64,000 nucleotides of DNA, taken from contig JAAOOA010000460.1 in assembly GCA_012861695.1 (NCBI GenBank), forward strand, positions 1 through 64,000. Direction: 5' to 3'. The position numbers were made by a program, and so were the translations under genes. This document shows positions 1-10,469 of the stretch, in pieces. The DNA comes from Trematomus loennbergii (taxonomy: Eukaryota; Chordata; Actinopteri; Perciformes; Nototheniidae). Position 1 is the first letter of the stretch. The number at the start of each line of letters is the position of its first letter. Under the pieces are notes generated by a model, which had not been told where the DNA came from, did no database searches, and saw only the letters and a program-made list of their open reading frames with translations.

Positions 1-1020
1 TACAGAACAGAGTCCAGAGTTCCTCAGAAATGAAAGTGATGATTTGAATTTGAATCCAAATGACTGAGGTTTTTTTTTCATGTTCTTATTTTGAAACTGA
101 GGCTCTATTTTAAATGTTCTGGTCAGCGTTAAAGTTCAGCGTGTGACTCAGAGATGGGTTAACATGTAACATTTCTGCTCCTTATGAAGAGTGACTGAGC
201 AACATGCAATGTGTGTGTTCAAATCTAACTGTGTGTTGAAAAGTTCAAATGACTCAAAATTCAAAATGAAGCCTTTTTAATACAGTTTAAATAAATAAAA
301 AAATAAACACTTTTTGAATCTGAAAGCATTTTTTAACTTGATATAATAATTAAATATTTAAAGAGAAATTACAAATTAATAAAATAATAAAAACACCCCC
401 AAAAAAGTATCAAACTTATACATCATAATCATATTAGGGTGGATATATTATATAATAATTAAATCATTTAAATAACCCCCAAAAATGATCAAACCACTGC
501 ATCAAAAATATTAAAATGTATAAATAATAGTTGATTGAAAACTGGACAGGATATATCTTCATGACATTTAAATAAATGACAGAGACTTCAAGGAAACACC
601 AGTGACTCTTCAGGTTCTTATAATCAATATGTATTCATCTCTCATTGACTGGAAACAGAAACTGAAGGCAGACGTCTCGTGGGGTGAAAGGCAAATACTC
701 AGTTTTACATCTCTATATTTGCATTTATTTTAATATTCCACCCCTCTTTTCCACATGGAAGAACAGAGCGCTCTGACCTGCAGGAACAGGGAATACAAAC
801 CAGGCTTCACTTTATTATTTGATGCAGATTTCCTCAGTCAGCTGTTGTTGTTGTTTAGGTTCAGCAGGAAGGTCAGACGTGTTTACATGATAAATAAAAC
901 CTTCATGGTGTCCCTGAAAGCACCGTCTGACAGAACTTGATAGGCCGGTTCATTTGGATTCACTTCATGGAGACAGAAAGCAGAACTAAAGCACTTCTCA
1001 TAAAACAAGGGTTGTTTGTT
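1..1020. other. AT-rich DNA, no gene seen
   Basis: I find no coding exon, repeat family or RNA gene that I can support here. The sequence is AT-rich with poly-A and poly-T runs. Short open frames exist but lack splice context or protein-like composition. Confidence 0.5.
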
Positions 1021-1024
1021 TGTT

Positions 1025-2605
1025 TGTAGCCTTTATTTATCCAGGTTAAAAAATCCCATTGAGATCAACGATCTCTTTTACAAGGGAGACCTGCGGTACA
1101 TTGAGTTACACATATAAAAACAAACAGAAACAAAAGGACATCACAACATAATTACAGGGGTATACATTAGCACCTATTTACATTTACAGGTATCCAATAA
1201 TTTCATCCAGCCGTGCTTTAAAATGATGCAAGGGAATCAAAATGCTCAGTTTCAATATTTTTTGCATAGTGTTCCAAGCTAGAGGAGCAGCGCACATAAA
1301 AGCTTTAGCACCTAAAACAGTCCTAGCACTTGGCACATGTAATAAAAACACATCCTGGATCTCAGGCAATAGCTACTTGCCACTCTCCGTGAGATCAAGA
1401 GATATATAGTTTACCCAGCATGGCTTTATATATGAACATGTACCAATGACTGAGCCTCCGACAGTAAGTGAAGGCAGACCTGCCTTGGCATACAGGGTAC
1501 AGTGATGAGTAAGTGCTTTACAGTTAGTAACAAATCTCAGAGCACTGTGATAGGCGGCATCTAACCTTTCCAGGCAATGGGCAGGTGCATTCATAGATCA
1601 AATCACCATAGTCTAGCACAGGTAAAAAGGTCACAGTGACTAGCCTTTTCCTGGCTTCAAAAGAGAAACAGGACTTGTTTCTGAAAAAGAAACCTAGTCT
1701 AACCCTCAGCTTTTTAAGCAGATTAGTGACGTGAAGTTTAAAAGTAAGACAATCATCAAGCCAGATACCAAGGTATTTATAAGCTAACCACTTGGAGTAC
1801 TTGTCCTTGCATAGTCACAATATCCAAAGCAGTCTCTGGAGTCTTTTTAGCTTTAGAAAAGAGCATTACCTTGGTTTTCTCAACATTTAAAAGAAGCTTT
1901 AGTTCAGAGAGCTGAGTCTGAATAATGTTAAAAACAGCCTGTAATTTAACAACCGCCTCCTTAATGGAGGGACCTGCACAGTACATCACGGTGTCATCCG
2001 CATAAAAATGCAAAGTAGCTTCATCCACATTTTCACCTAAACTATTGATGTAGATGGAGAATAAAAGTGGACCTAAAACAGAACCTTGAGGAACACCATT
2101 AGCAATGTTCAACCACTCAGAAGACAGCCCATCAAAGTGAACACATTGGGACCTTTCAGAGAGGTAGTTCACAAACCACCCCACTGCATGGCTGGATAAG
2201 CCAATACTGAGTAGCCTCTGCTTTAAGATGCGATGATCGACGGTATCAAACGCTTTGGAAAGGTCAATAAATAGAGCTGCACAACTCTGCTTTTATCTAA
2301 AATACTTGTAATGTCATTCACCACTTTCATTGTGGCAGTGATGGTGCTATGTTGCTTTCTGAAGCCTGACTGATGTTTAGACAGGATGTCATTTGTACAT
2401 AAAAACCCTTTACCTGTTCACTCACTAGGCGTTCAAGAACCTTAGCCAGAACTGACAATTTAGAGATGGGCCTATAGTTATTTAAAACAGTTGCCTCCCC
2501 TCCTTTCAGCAAAGGCAGGACATACGCTGACTTCCACAGTTTTGGAATTGTGTTTGTGCTGAGGGAGAGGTTAAAGGGTTGAGGTATTTGTACAAGGCAA
2601 GGCAA
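1025..2605 (-). mobile_element. LINE (non-LTR retrotransposon), 5'-truncated, with reverse transcriptase remains
   Basis: Read on the minus strand, this is the 3' half of a LINE. The fragment from 2,605 to 2,327 carries an NNYRPIS-type reverse transcriptase motif. The fragment from 2,184 to 1,777 has GVPQGSVLGPLLFSIYIN followed by the catalytic FYADDT box at residues 60-65. The fragments at 1,594-1,373 and 1,369-1,184 are the downstream thumb and C-terminal part. The frame is broken between these pieces, so it is dead. The 3' terminus, near 1,025-1,110, includes the string ATCCCATTGAGATCAACGAT. A second 5'-truncated copy of the same 3' end lies at 27,905-28,225. The motif style fits the CR1/L2/Rex group of fish LINEs; the exact family is not resolved. 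Confidence 0.85.
1777..2184 (-). pseudogene. Reverse transcriptase palm fragment of the LINE
   Basis: A 135-residue open frame covers the reverse transcriptase palm. It has the PQGS box at about residues 32-35 and the YADD catalytic aspartates at 61-64. It is cut off from the upstream fingers fragment (2,605-2,327) and from the downstream thumb fragments by stops or frame changes. It cannot encode a working enzyme alone. A complete CR1/L2-type ORF2 is several times longer. Confidence 0.85.
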
Positions 2606-2750
2606 GTTTATTTATATAGCACCTTTCAACACAAGGCAATTCAAGGTGCTTTACAAAAATGAAAGACATTCAGAAAATGGCATTTAAAATCAGTCATTAA
2701 AAAGCAAAGATAATAAAATAAACATTAAAAGAAAAAATACATGAATAAAA
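2593..2750. repeat. Dispersed repeat with a TTTATATAGCACC core
   Basis: The stretch begins GGCAAGGCAAGTTTATTTAT and contains CAAGGTGCTTTACAAA. A related copy lies at 7,272-7,430. The same type of tail ends the LINE at 30.5 kb, where ATTTATATAGCACAC is followed by CTCAAGGTGCTTCACAAA. This suggests the repeat is the 3' tail of an L2-like LINE or a SINE sharing that tail. Confidence 0.6.
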
Positions 2751-2925
2751 AGTTACAGTGCCGTTTAAGATGTGAATAGTTCACACAGAAGTTCCACTTT
2801 ACTGATGCCTTTCTTACACTGTACATCTATTGATTCGTGTTCACCAACACGATTTCCCCATTTTCTTCGTGTCACAAAGAACGATTTTAAAAGCAATGTA
2901 TTTAAATGAAACAATCTCATCTCTT
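2745..2925. repeat. Outermost detectable left arm of the inverted duplication
   Basis: This stretch is the reverse complement of 63,000-63,097 plus 63,542-63,600. Shared strings include GATGCCTTTCTTACA and CGTGTTCACCAACACGATTT. The right copy is interrupted by a solo LTR (63,098-63,536). Here the site is uninterrupted, so this is the pre-insertion form. Confidence 0.8.
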
Positions 2926-3785
2926 AAATTCACAACTTATTATGAATGAAACATTCACAAACTTATAATGATGTATTCAGATGTTTAACTCTGTTACATA
3001 TGCACGCAACGAACAGAAGAGCGTATCAGAATTAGGAGGGATCCCGTCTCGTAGCGTTTGTGCACCATTTTGAAATGCCGCTCCTAAATGACCCTTCTTC
3101 GATAAAGCCACGCTCGCATTGCAGACGAGAGACAGATGGACTTTGAATTGGAACAGATACAAAAATAATCATCCTCCACTCGGAGTGAAAATGATATATT
3201 TTGGGCTTTTTTGCTTCTGCCATAAATGCGGTCTTGTGTGTGTGCGGACTGTCACTCCTGTTGCCACGGACAACGTCAGCGAAATAGTGCCCACTGCCCA
3301 CCAGCCACGCCCCGACACATGGGGTCACGCCAATCACAAAGCTTTGATGCGTTCAAGTGCATTATTCTGGCACAGGAAGATTATGTTATAGGACATTAAC
3401 GATAAAACTGAATATTGTTGTTCTATTTTTAGACACATCTCGTGATCGACTGATCGACTGGTTGGGCACCCCTGGTCTAGAAGCAAGAACCGCATACGTC
3501 ACGCTTACGTCGGAGGCGGGGGCGGGATCAACATCCTGAACAACAACAACAAGCCCACGTTTTGTCCAGTTTGTACACAACGATGGAAAACCCAAACTTA
3601 TCAGTTTTATGACGCAGCACCACTCGGGCTCTGGGCGGTGTGAACAACACGGGGGCTGAAAATAAAAACCGGTTCCGAACCAGAAGAGCCAAGAGGAGCT
3701 AGAACGGGAGCTGCGTTGGTGTGAAAGGGGCAATACAGAGCATTTGGTACAACTAGTTCCTGAGCAGTGTCCTTCACATGCTGAT
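2926..3785. other. No gene recognised
   Basis: Several overlapping frames of 60-115 codons occur on both strands, but none shows a known domain, codon bias or a splice partner. The end of the stretch (about 3,690-3,740, GGTGTGAAAGGGGCAAT) looks like a terminus of a common fish MITE, which I cannot delimit. Confidence 0.4.
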
Positions 3786-4200
3786 ATCCAGAGTTGGGTG
3801 GTAATAATATTACTTTTGTCGGTAACGGAGTAGTGTAACGCGTTACTTTTATAATTCAGTAATCACACTACAGTTACTAACATTGCCCCGACACGCGTTA
3901 CTTCGTTACTTTTATAAAATCAGTCATAATCACACTGACAGACAAGAGGGGTTTCCACCGCAGGTTTATATGTACTAATCTGCGCGACTTGCGCGTCCAC
4001 ATCTCCGCGTGCAGTGCTGCATAAACATGGCTGAGTCAGCGATAACTTTCGAGGGGTGGAGGTATGCCCATTATTTTGAGTTCGTCCGAAGAATAGACAG
4101 GAATGTGACGGTGAGGTGCAAACTGTGTCCAGGCCAGAAGCTGTTATCCACTGCTGCAAACACCACATCAAACCTCAACAAACAGTGTGATTAAACCACT
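3786..4200 (+). mobile_element. hAT-type transposon 5' fragment with a BED-like zinc finger exon
   Basis: The left part has the repeated ACGCGTTACTTTTATA motif seen at the ends of some fish hAT elements. From 4,027 an open frame begins MAESAITFEGWRYAHYFE and continues with VRCKLCPGQKLLSTAANTTS. This resembles the first half of a BED zinc finger, with the C-x2-C pair visible, as found at the N-terminus of hAT transposases. The frame stops soon after the finger and no catalytic domain follows. It is a fragment; family assignment is by motif memory only. Confidence 0.6.
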
Positions 4201-4329
4201 ATGTGTGATTTCCAGTTTCTATGTGATTTATTTAGGAACATTTCAATGGATTTTCTTATAAAGGTCACAGAGTTTCTGCTCGATGACCCTGAACGTCTCG
4301 TTTACAAACCAGACGAGAAGAGGGTGGAA

Positions 4330-4545
4330 ACACACAATGCACACAATCATGTGTGCTTTGATTCATGTCTTCATGTGTGCTTATGTGTACACGTGTCTGT
4401 TGATTGTGTATTACATGTATATACATATTTCATACATATTTTTATATATCTGTATTTTGTTTTCCTCTGGATTGTGGGAAACGGTATTTCGATCTCTCTG
4501 TACACAAACTGAAAGATTGACAATAAAGTTGACTTTGACTATTTT
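4330..4545 (+). repeat. 3'-terminal repeat ending ACAATAAAGTTGACTTTGACT
   Basis: A similar stretch lies at 49,100-49,300. Both contain TGTCTGTTGATTGTGT, a run of TATATA/CATATT, then GGGAAACGGTATTTCGATCTC or a close variant, and end in an AATAAAGTTGACTTTGACT tail. This is the pattern of a retroposed 3' end with a simple-repeat tail. A third, more distant relative ends at 18,345 with AATAAAGTTGAATCTAATC. Confidence 0.55.
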
Positions 4546-4719
4546 GTTTTTCATTCCTGCACATCCGTATTTTATTCCACTTCATGTAAATACTGCTATA
4601 TTTTACTATATTTTGTAATATATGTTTAAATGTTACTATAGTTTCTTCAAATAGTTTCTATCTGTGTTTTTAATTACATTTTTATGTGTATGTACGCACA
4701 ACACCACCTCAGTCAGATT

Positions 4720-4747
4720 CCCCGTACGTCATCCGACACGTACGGGG
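4720..4747. repeat. Perfect 10-bp inverted repeat
   Basis: CCCCGTACGT at 4,720-4,729 and ACGTACGGGG at 4,738-4,747 are exact reverse complements around an 8-base loop. No gene is adjacent. The role is unknown. Confidence 0.7.
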
Positions 4748-5313
4748 ACACTCCTGGAGATAAACCTGATTCTGAAAGTACGTGCACATCCACCAGGAGT
4801 GACTCAGAGCCATTGGCCCCATCTATGTGCTAGCTTGTCAGGAAGACAAATAATGCTGAATTCTGCTTATTTTGGAAAGGAATATTCATAAAAGCCAAAC
4901 TCTCCATCCAATCGTAGAGAAATGAAATTCTTGCAGAAATCTCCAAATGTCAAACTATTTTAATATCTAATCTCAGCATGGATCGTTGGTTGTTGTTATG
5001 AGTTCAGTGTTTTCTCTTTGGACACATTGATAGGGATTGAACCTGTGACTTCTCTGTCAGTAAAACTTGTGAGAGGTCATCCTCTCACTGATGATCCAGA
5101 ATACTGCCTGAGTATTGATGTGTCCTAACATGTGTACACCGTGTCAGAACTCAGAGCGCCCTGACTCAGAAACTAAAGATTAGTCCCAGCGCCATCAGGG
5201 CGTTTGATTTACAGACATCACAACGCTTACTGCTGCTTTTAATTGAACTATTCACATCTTAAACTGCACTGTAACTTTTAACTTTTATCCATGTATTTTT
5301 TCATCATCACAAC

Positions 5314-6325
5314 GCTTACTGAGACCTGGAGGATCTCATGAGGAATGAATACGGTCATTAATATAAAGAGTAGAAGTCTGAGATGTAACCAGAGAGAGGG
5401 CAAAAGTACACACATCCTTTACTCAAGTAGAAGTACAGATACTTGTGTTTAAAAATACTCTGGTGAAAGTAGAAGTACTGACTAAACTTCTTTACTCAAG
5501 TAAAAGTAAAGAGGGCTTTGAAATGTACTTCAGTAAAAAGTACCCATAACTAGCAGCTGTTTTAAAGAGTACCTGACCTCCCTTTATATTAATAGAACAA
5601 TAATGTCATTGTTAGCTAATGAATGTTTCCATGCTGAACAACGGCAACATGACAACGTTTTCATTGGTCCCTCTTCTTTAGAGAAGACCAGGAAATGATG
5701 GATACACGGATCGTGTTCAAATCAATAGGCACGCAATGACTCTAAATAATAATGATCACGCCACCAAACACACATTCACACTAAAGGAACCAGCCTGTTT
5801 AGAAATGTGAGAAGTAGAAAGTACAGGTATTTGGGTTCAACATGTAAGAAGTAGAAAGTACAGGTATTTGGGTTCAACATGTAAGAAGTAGAAAGTACAG
5901 GTATTTGTGTTCAACATGTAAGAAGTAGAAAGTACAGGTATTTGTGTTCAACATGTAAGAAGTAGAAAGTACAGGTATTTGGGTTCAACATGTAAGAAGT
6001 AGAAAGTACAGGTATTTGTGTTCAACATGTAAGAAGTAGAAAGTACAGGTATTTGTGTTCAACATGTAAGAAGTAGAAAGTAAAAAGTCATCAGAAAAAT
6101 AAGTAAAGTACTGATACCAGAAAAATGTACTTAAACAAAGTATTTGTACTCCACTACTGAGTGTAATCCTGTGGTAATGAGTCATGTGACTCAGAACCTA
6201 ATGGTAACTTCCAGATTCCTCAGGGCCTTAGATTCAGAGACGAAACAACGCTTACTGAGACCTGGAGGATATCATGAGGAATGAATACGTCATTAACATA
6301 AAGAGAAGAAGTCTGAGATGTAGTT
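5314..6325. repeat. Repeat block bounded by an 80-bp duplication, with a TACTCAAGTA-type element
   Basis: 5,314-5,395 and 6,246-6,325 are near-identical (both contain ACTGAGACCTGGAGGAT and TGAGGAATGAATACG). Between them is a sequence rich in TTTACTCAAGTAGAAGTAC and its variants. The segment 5,314-5,540 recurs in reverse complement at 62,574-62,795, so it is part of the inverted duplication. A non-autonomous transposon bounded by a duplicated flank is plausible but unproven. Confidence 0.6.
5811..6081. repeat. 37-bp minisatellite, about 7 copies
   Basis: The unit contains GAAGTAGAAAGTACAGGTAT followed by TTGTGTTCAACATGTAA. Copies differ mainly at one position (TTGGG versus TTGTG). It appears to have grown from the TACTCAAGTA-type element around it. 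The matching region in the right arm (62.57-62.71 kb) does not carry the array. Confidence 0.9.
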
Positions 6326-6329
6326 CTGT

Positions 6330-7270
6330 GGTAAAGAGTCATGTGACAGAGGTCCAGAGGGGATTTACTCCTCAGAGACTCAGTGTGTTGTTAGGCCTGA
6401 ACAAAGACAGATCTCAGCTCCATGTTGAGAGCAGCGTGTTGTTGACAGAAAAAGCAGATTGTTCACCAGACAAAGACTCTCACAGAAATGTGCCACGGTG
6501 CAAACCCTCCCCTCTCAACACTCTCATGTATCAGAGGCAGGTCCACACAGGAGAACAGGCACCATCAGGATTGAATCTCCTCTGGCGGTTACTTGAGTTC
6601 AGAGCAGGCTGCAGAGGCTGTTTGTCAGGAAACGCCCTAATGCTCCGGTGGGGGAAGTACACAGATCATTAACTCTACTCAGATCCCACATGTCTAAAGG
6701 AGAAGCAGACAATTCTCTTTGTTTTGATGAATGACTTTAAAACTTCACAAACTGCCCTATAGTCACATTTTCCTGTGGTTTCTTTGCAGGAATCAGGATT
6801 AGTGAAGCTGCCAGATAGAGGAGTACAAAGCACAGTATTTCACTCTTAAATGCTGTGGGATGTACACAGAAGTACCTCAGATGGTACTGAAGTAGAGTTC
6901 TGCTATGAAGCCTTTAAAAGCTTATGAAACCCAACATGACTCTAAAACAGGAACAGGAAATGACTGCTGCCGGGTAAAGTGACGGGGGTTCCGTCTCATT
7001 AGAGACGTTGTGTTCCCATAGAAACCGTCAGTAACTGTGAGTCACTTGAGAACTGAAAGGCATTTATTTTCCCTTTGAATGATCTTAACATTAATATAAT
7101 TTATTTTTAAAGCACCAAGAGTAATAATTTCTCTCTTTTTACAATTCATCAGTTATCGGGGGAAAAGCAGAGAATCCCAAATAAAGTTTGAAATGAGTTA
7201 AAATAAATATTTTCTTTTGTATTAAAAACTATTCTTCTGAATAAATGGTAAAACTATGTTGAAGGTTAAA
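6330..7270. other. No gene recognised
   Basis: A 132-codon frame at 6,274-6,672 (plus) has no recognisable domain, and its first part overlaps the duplicated repeat. I treat it as chance. No repeat boundary or RNA gene is evident in the rest. Confidence 0.4.
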
Positions 7271-7271
7271 G

Positions 7272-7430
7272 GCAAGGCAAGTTTATTCATACAGCACTTT
7301 TCAACACAAGGCAATTCAAAGTTCAAATTCAAAGTTCTTTACACAAATGAAAGACAAAGAAACATATTATAAAATGGTATCTAGAAACACTCATTTAAAA
7401 AGCAAAGATACATGAATTAAAGCTACAGAG
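7272..7430. repeat. Second copy of the TTTATATAGCAC-type dispersed repeat
   Basis: It begins GGCAAGGCAAGTTTATTCAT and continues with ACAAGGCAATTCAAAGTTC, matching 2,593-2,750 with a short internal duplication (AAATTCAAAGTTC). Confidence 0.6.
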
Positions 7431-7659
7431 CAGTGTGAGATAAACACATCTGAAAGGTTGAGCTCTGACTCAATCATTGCTCACTTTCTAGCAGAAATAG
7501 TTTTCTGTGTTCACTTTCTTTCTTCTTTAACTTGTCCTTAGTTATTTCAAGTGTTTCACGCTAAATGAACCCCCCTTTGGAAGATTCTAATCTGACCCCA
7601 CGGTACCTTTTAGTTTTGGACGAAACTATTCCTCTTTTCTTTAAATTCACATACTTTAA

Positions 7660-8138
7660 AGGGGACCTATCATGCAAAATGCACTTTTGTACGTCTTTTC
7701 TACATGAATATGTGTCCCCGGTGTTCCAGGGAACTCACCAAGTGTCAGAAAACACAACCCTCTCTATTTTCCTCCATACCCAAATCTCTAAAAAGGGGCT
7801 GCAACGGATCTGATCAAAACTGATCCAGATTTGAACACTGTCCTGACGTCAGGACGGTGGCGCTACGGCTATTGGGCCAACTCCACCAATCAGGAGGAGA
7901 CAGCCACGGCCATTGCCGTTCGAAAGCGCTGTAGTACATATGCCAGGCCTGTAGGTGGTGCTGTTCTCACTGAATCAGCCCTTGCAAAAACAGGGGTAAA
8001 AAAGTGCAAATTGAGCAAAATGAGGCATGGCTAAAATGCATGATCTGTTTGGTATTTTGAAAAAAAAAAAGTATAAATATGCCTTATATAGGTATGGTCC
8101 TACACTATATTATTATAATATAGCATGATAGGTCCACT
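7660..8138 (+). mobile_element. piggyBac-type MITE, copy 1 (479 bp)
   Basis: The termini are AGGGGACCTATCATG and CATGATAGGTCCACT, an inverted repeat of 13/15 or better. TTAA flanks both sides (7,656-7,659 and 8,139-8,142). TTAA duplications are the hallmark of piggyBac transposition. There is no transposase inside; the small frames (for example 7,831-8,034) are not genes. Other copies lie at 29,441-30,401 and 62,096-62,569. Confidence 0.85.
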
Positions 8139-8299
8139 TTAAGTTTAATTTGTCTTTTCTGGGACTTTTTGGTGTCCTCTGCGAACCAGGGTCTTGAAAC
8201 CCTAACGGCACACGTAGGGGTCTTTAACCCAATAATAATAAGCCTGAATAGTTCAACTAAAAGCGGCAAAGAGAAAAGTCTTCTTGCTGGATTTAAAGG

Positions 8300-9080
8300 T
8301 AGTCTTCGTTACAATACTCAAGTTAAGTACATTTATGTGAAAATAGAACCTTTGAAACCTTTGAAACCTTTATTGGCTGTTTGAGTAATAATGTAGAAAG
8401 TATGAAATATAAATGTCTCATCAAGACATCACAAGTCGAGCTGAGCCTTGAGTTTAGAGATAAAGAGCAAACTGGAACTCCCTAAAACAGAAACTAAATA
8501 CTTTCAGCTTCACCTCCACTGCAGACCTACATGAGGAGGGGGGGGGGGTACTCAATCACATGTCTACAAAGTACATTTCAGACAGGATACAAGGTGTTTA
8601 AAGTTTTAATCTTGAGATATGAAAATAAGAACACATTATATATAAAAATAGAACTACTGTATACTAAAGTAAATACAAAATATATCACTGAAATACATGT
8701 TCAGAAAAAGCTTTATTTGATTCATTATCTGTGAATGCTCCGATTCAAATTCAATCATTGAATTTAATTCTTATCGACTTCTTATTAGTATAGTTTTAAC
8801 CCTTTAGCACTTTCAGGTTAAACAAGTGTTTGGTTTGACTTCATTATTTCACATTTCATGTAAATCTACTTGGTAGAAAATAAATAAAAATAAACATTTT
8901 AAAGTCTTATTCAAAACAATCATTTACACATTTACCCAGACATTTCCCTGATGCATATTTTAAAGTGTATTTAGTATAGTAGAGATATACTGGAGATATT
9001 AGCTGCAAATACATAACCTGAAGCAGACTATATCTCTGGAGCTGTAAGTAAACAAAGCACACGTGACATGTATCACCAAC
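8300..9080. repeat. Left arm of the inverted duplication, downstream of the V-set gene
   Basis: This stretch matches 60,560-61,380 in reverse complement over most of its length. Shared strings include CTCATCAAGACATCAC, CACTGCAGACCTACATGAGG, AAACAAGTGTTTGGTTTGA (with small changes) and GCATATTTTAAAGTGTATTT (with small changes). It holds no exon. It shows that the duplication covered the 3' flank of the receptor gene. Confidence 0.85.
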
Positions 9081-9159
9081 GATAGATACACACTTTAAGA
9101 CCTCTTTACACCGACTTTAAGATTTAAATTGACCTGTTGATATTTAAATAAACCCTCTC

Positions 9160-9640
9160 CATGAATCACTGATGGATCGGATATTTTGGGAACTTACGAT
9201 CATTTTCAGGCTCTGAGACAACAACACGATATCAGACGCCATGTTGTTAGCGCCATCGATCCTACGTGTTCGGCAGCAAAGTCTGACTGCAAAGTATGTC
9301 CTTCTGATTGGCTGGCTAACTTTAGCCAATCAGAGCAAAGGAAATAATAACTGCCTTTCTGACCACCAGCTGTATCCTCCACGGGAGACCTGACCAGGAT
9401 CATTTACCAAAATACAACTCATATAAAAACATAGTATTATCATATATCACCATGAATCACTGCATCGGATATTTTGTGAACCTACGATCACTTCTAGGCT
9501 CTGACACACAAAGAATATATCAGACGCCATGTTGTTAGCGCTTTATCAAAAGATAGGCTTCACTGTCGATCATACATGTTCAGCAGCAAAGTCAATCCTT
9601 CTGATTGGCTGATCACTTAAGGATAATATGTCTGCACTCT
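9160..9640. repeat. Local tandem duplication of about 280 bp
   Basis: 9,160-9,400 and 9,447-9,640 are diverged copies. Both contain GGCTCTGA, CAGACGCCATGTTGTTAGCG and CTTCTGATTGGCTG. No gene is seen. The open frames on the minus strand differ between the copies and are probably not real. Confidence 0.7.
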
Positions 9641-9687
9641 CTCAGACTGAAGTTAGAGATGGAATCACGTTTGGTTAACCCTCACCG

Positions 9688-10352
9688 GAGGCCTGTACTA
9701 CGAAGCCGGATTTTCGCTTAGCCGGCTAACTTCAGGGAAACTCGGCTTTCCCCTACGACGCTGGTTTTCTTTTTAGCGGGCTCGATCTCCATGGTAACTT
9801 ATGCTGAGCGGCTAACCTCCTCGGGAGTCGGGTGTCACATACTGTATGCAGAAGTATTATTTTAAGCAACACATTAAGTTGACGAAACACTCGAGTCAAA
9901 TGTAATTAAAGTCAGATCGTGTCTTGGACGGGGCAGTGATATCATAAACCTGTTAATGTACGCATTCAAACACTTTTTCTGTTACCAGCTGTATTCACCT
10001 TGCAGGTGCAGCTATGTGGCTTTGATCCTGGATAAAGTGTTTAAGTCATGGATGTTTAAAGTTTAACTTCTTCATATTTGACTAATATTAAAGTTCACTT
10101 TTCATTCAGGAAGTATGACGCTGCGCTGTCAGTACGCTTGTCCATGTTTGAGATTGGTAGAATGCTCCAGATACCACCCCTTTCATGTGAACGCGCACCT
10201 AACTAGATAGGACACACGGCTGGCTTGAGCGATCCACTTGATAACCAGCGTCGTAGTACAGTTTAGCGAGAGCGCGTATGTTTTGGATTGGGCCAACCGG
10301 CTAACTCCAACATATCCAGGTTAGGTTGAACCAGCTTCGTAGTACAGGCCTC
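9688..10352. mobile_element. MITE with GAGGCCTGTACTACGAAGC ends
   Basis: The element starts GAGGCCTGTACTACGAAGC and ends with the exact reverse complement, a perfect 19-bp terminal inverted repeat. It sits directly 3' of the V-set gene, between that gene and the 9.2-9.6 kb tandem duplication. In the paralogous right arm a different transposable element occupies about the same point (near 59,300). A related copy lies at 55,350-55,805, inside a hAT-type element. The superfamily is not certain. Confidence 0.8.
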
Positions 10353-10469
10353 TGGTGTTTGTGTATCAGAGGGTAAAGGCCCTCCACCACGACAAGGTAG
10401 AGATTCACGGAGGAGATCATTTAGTTTAGAAGCAGGGGATGGAGGACAGTCAGGTGTGAAGAGGACATG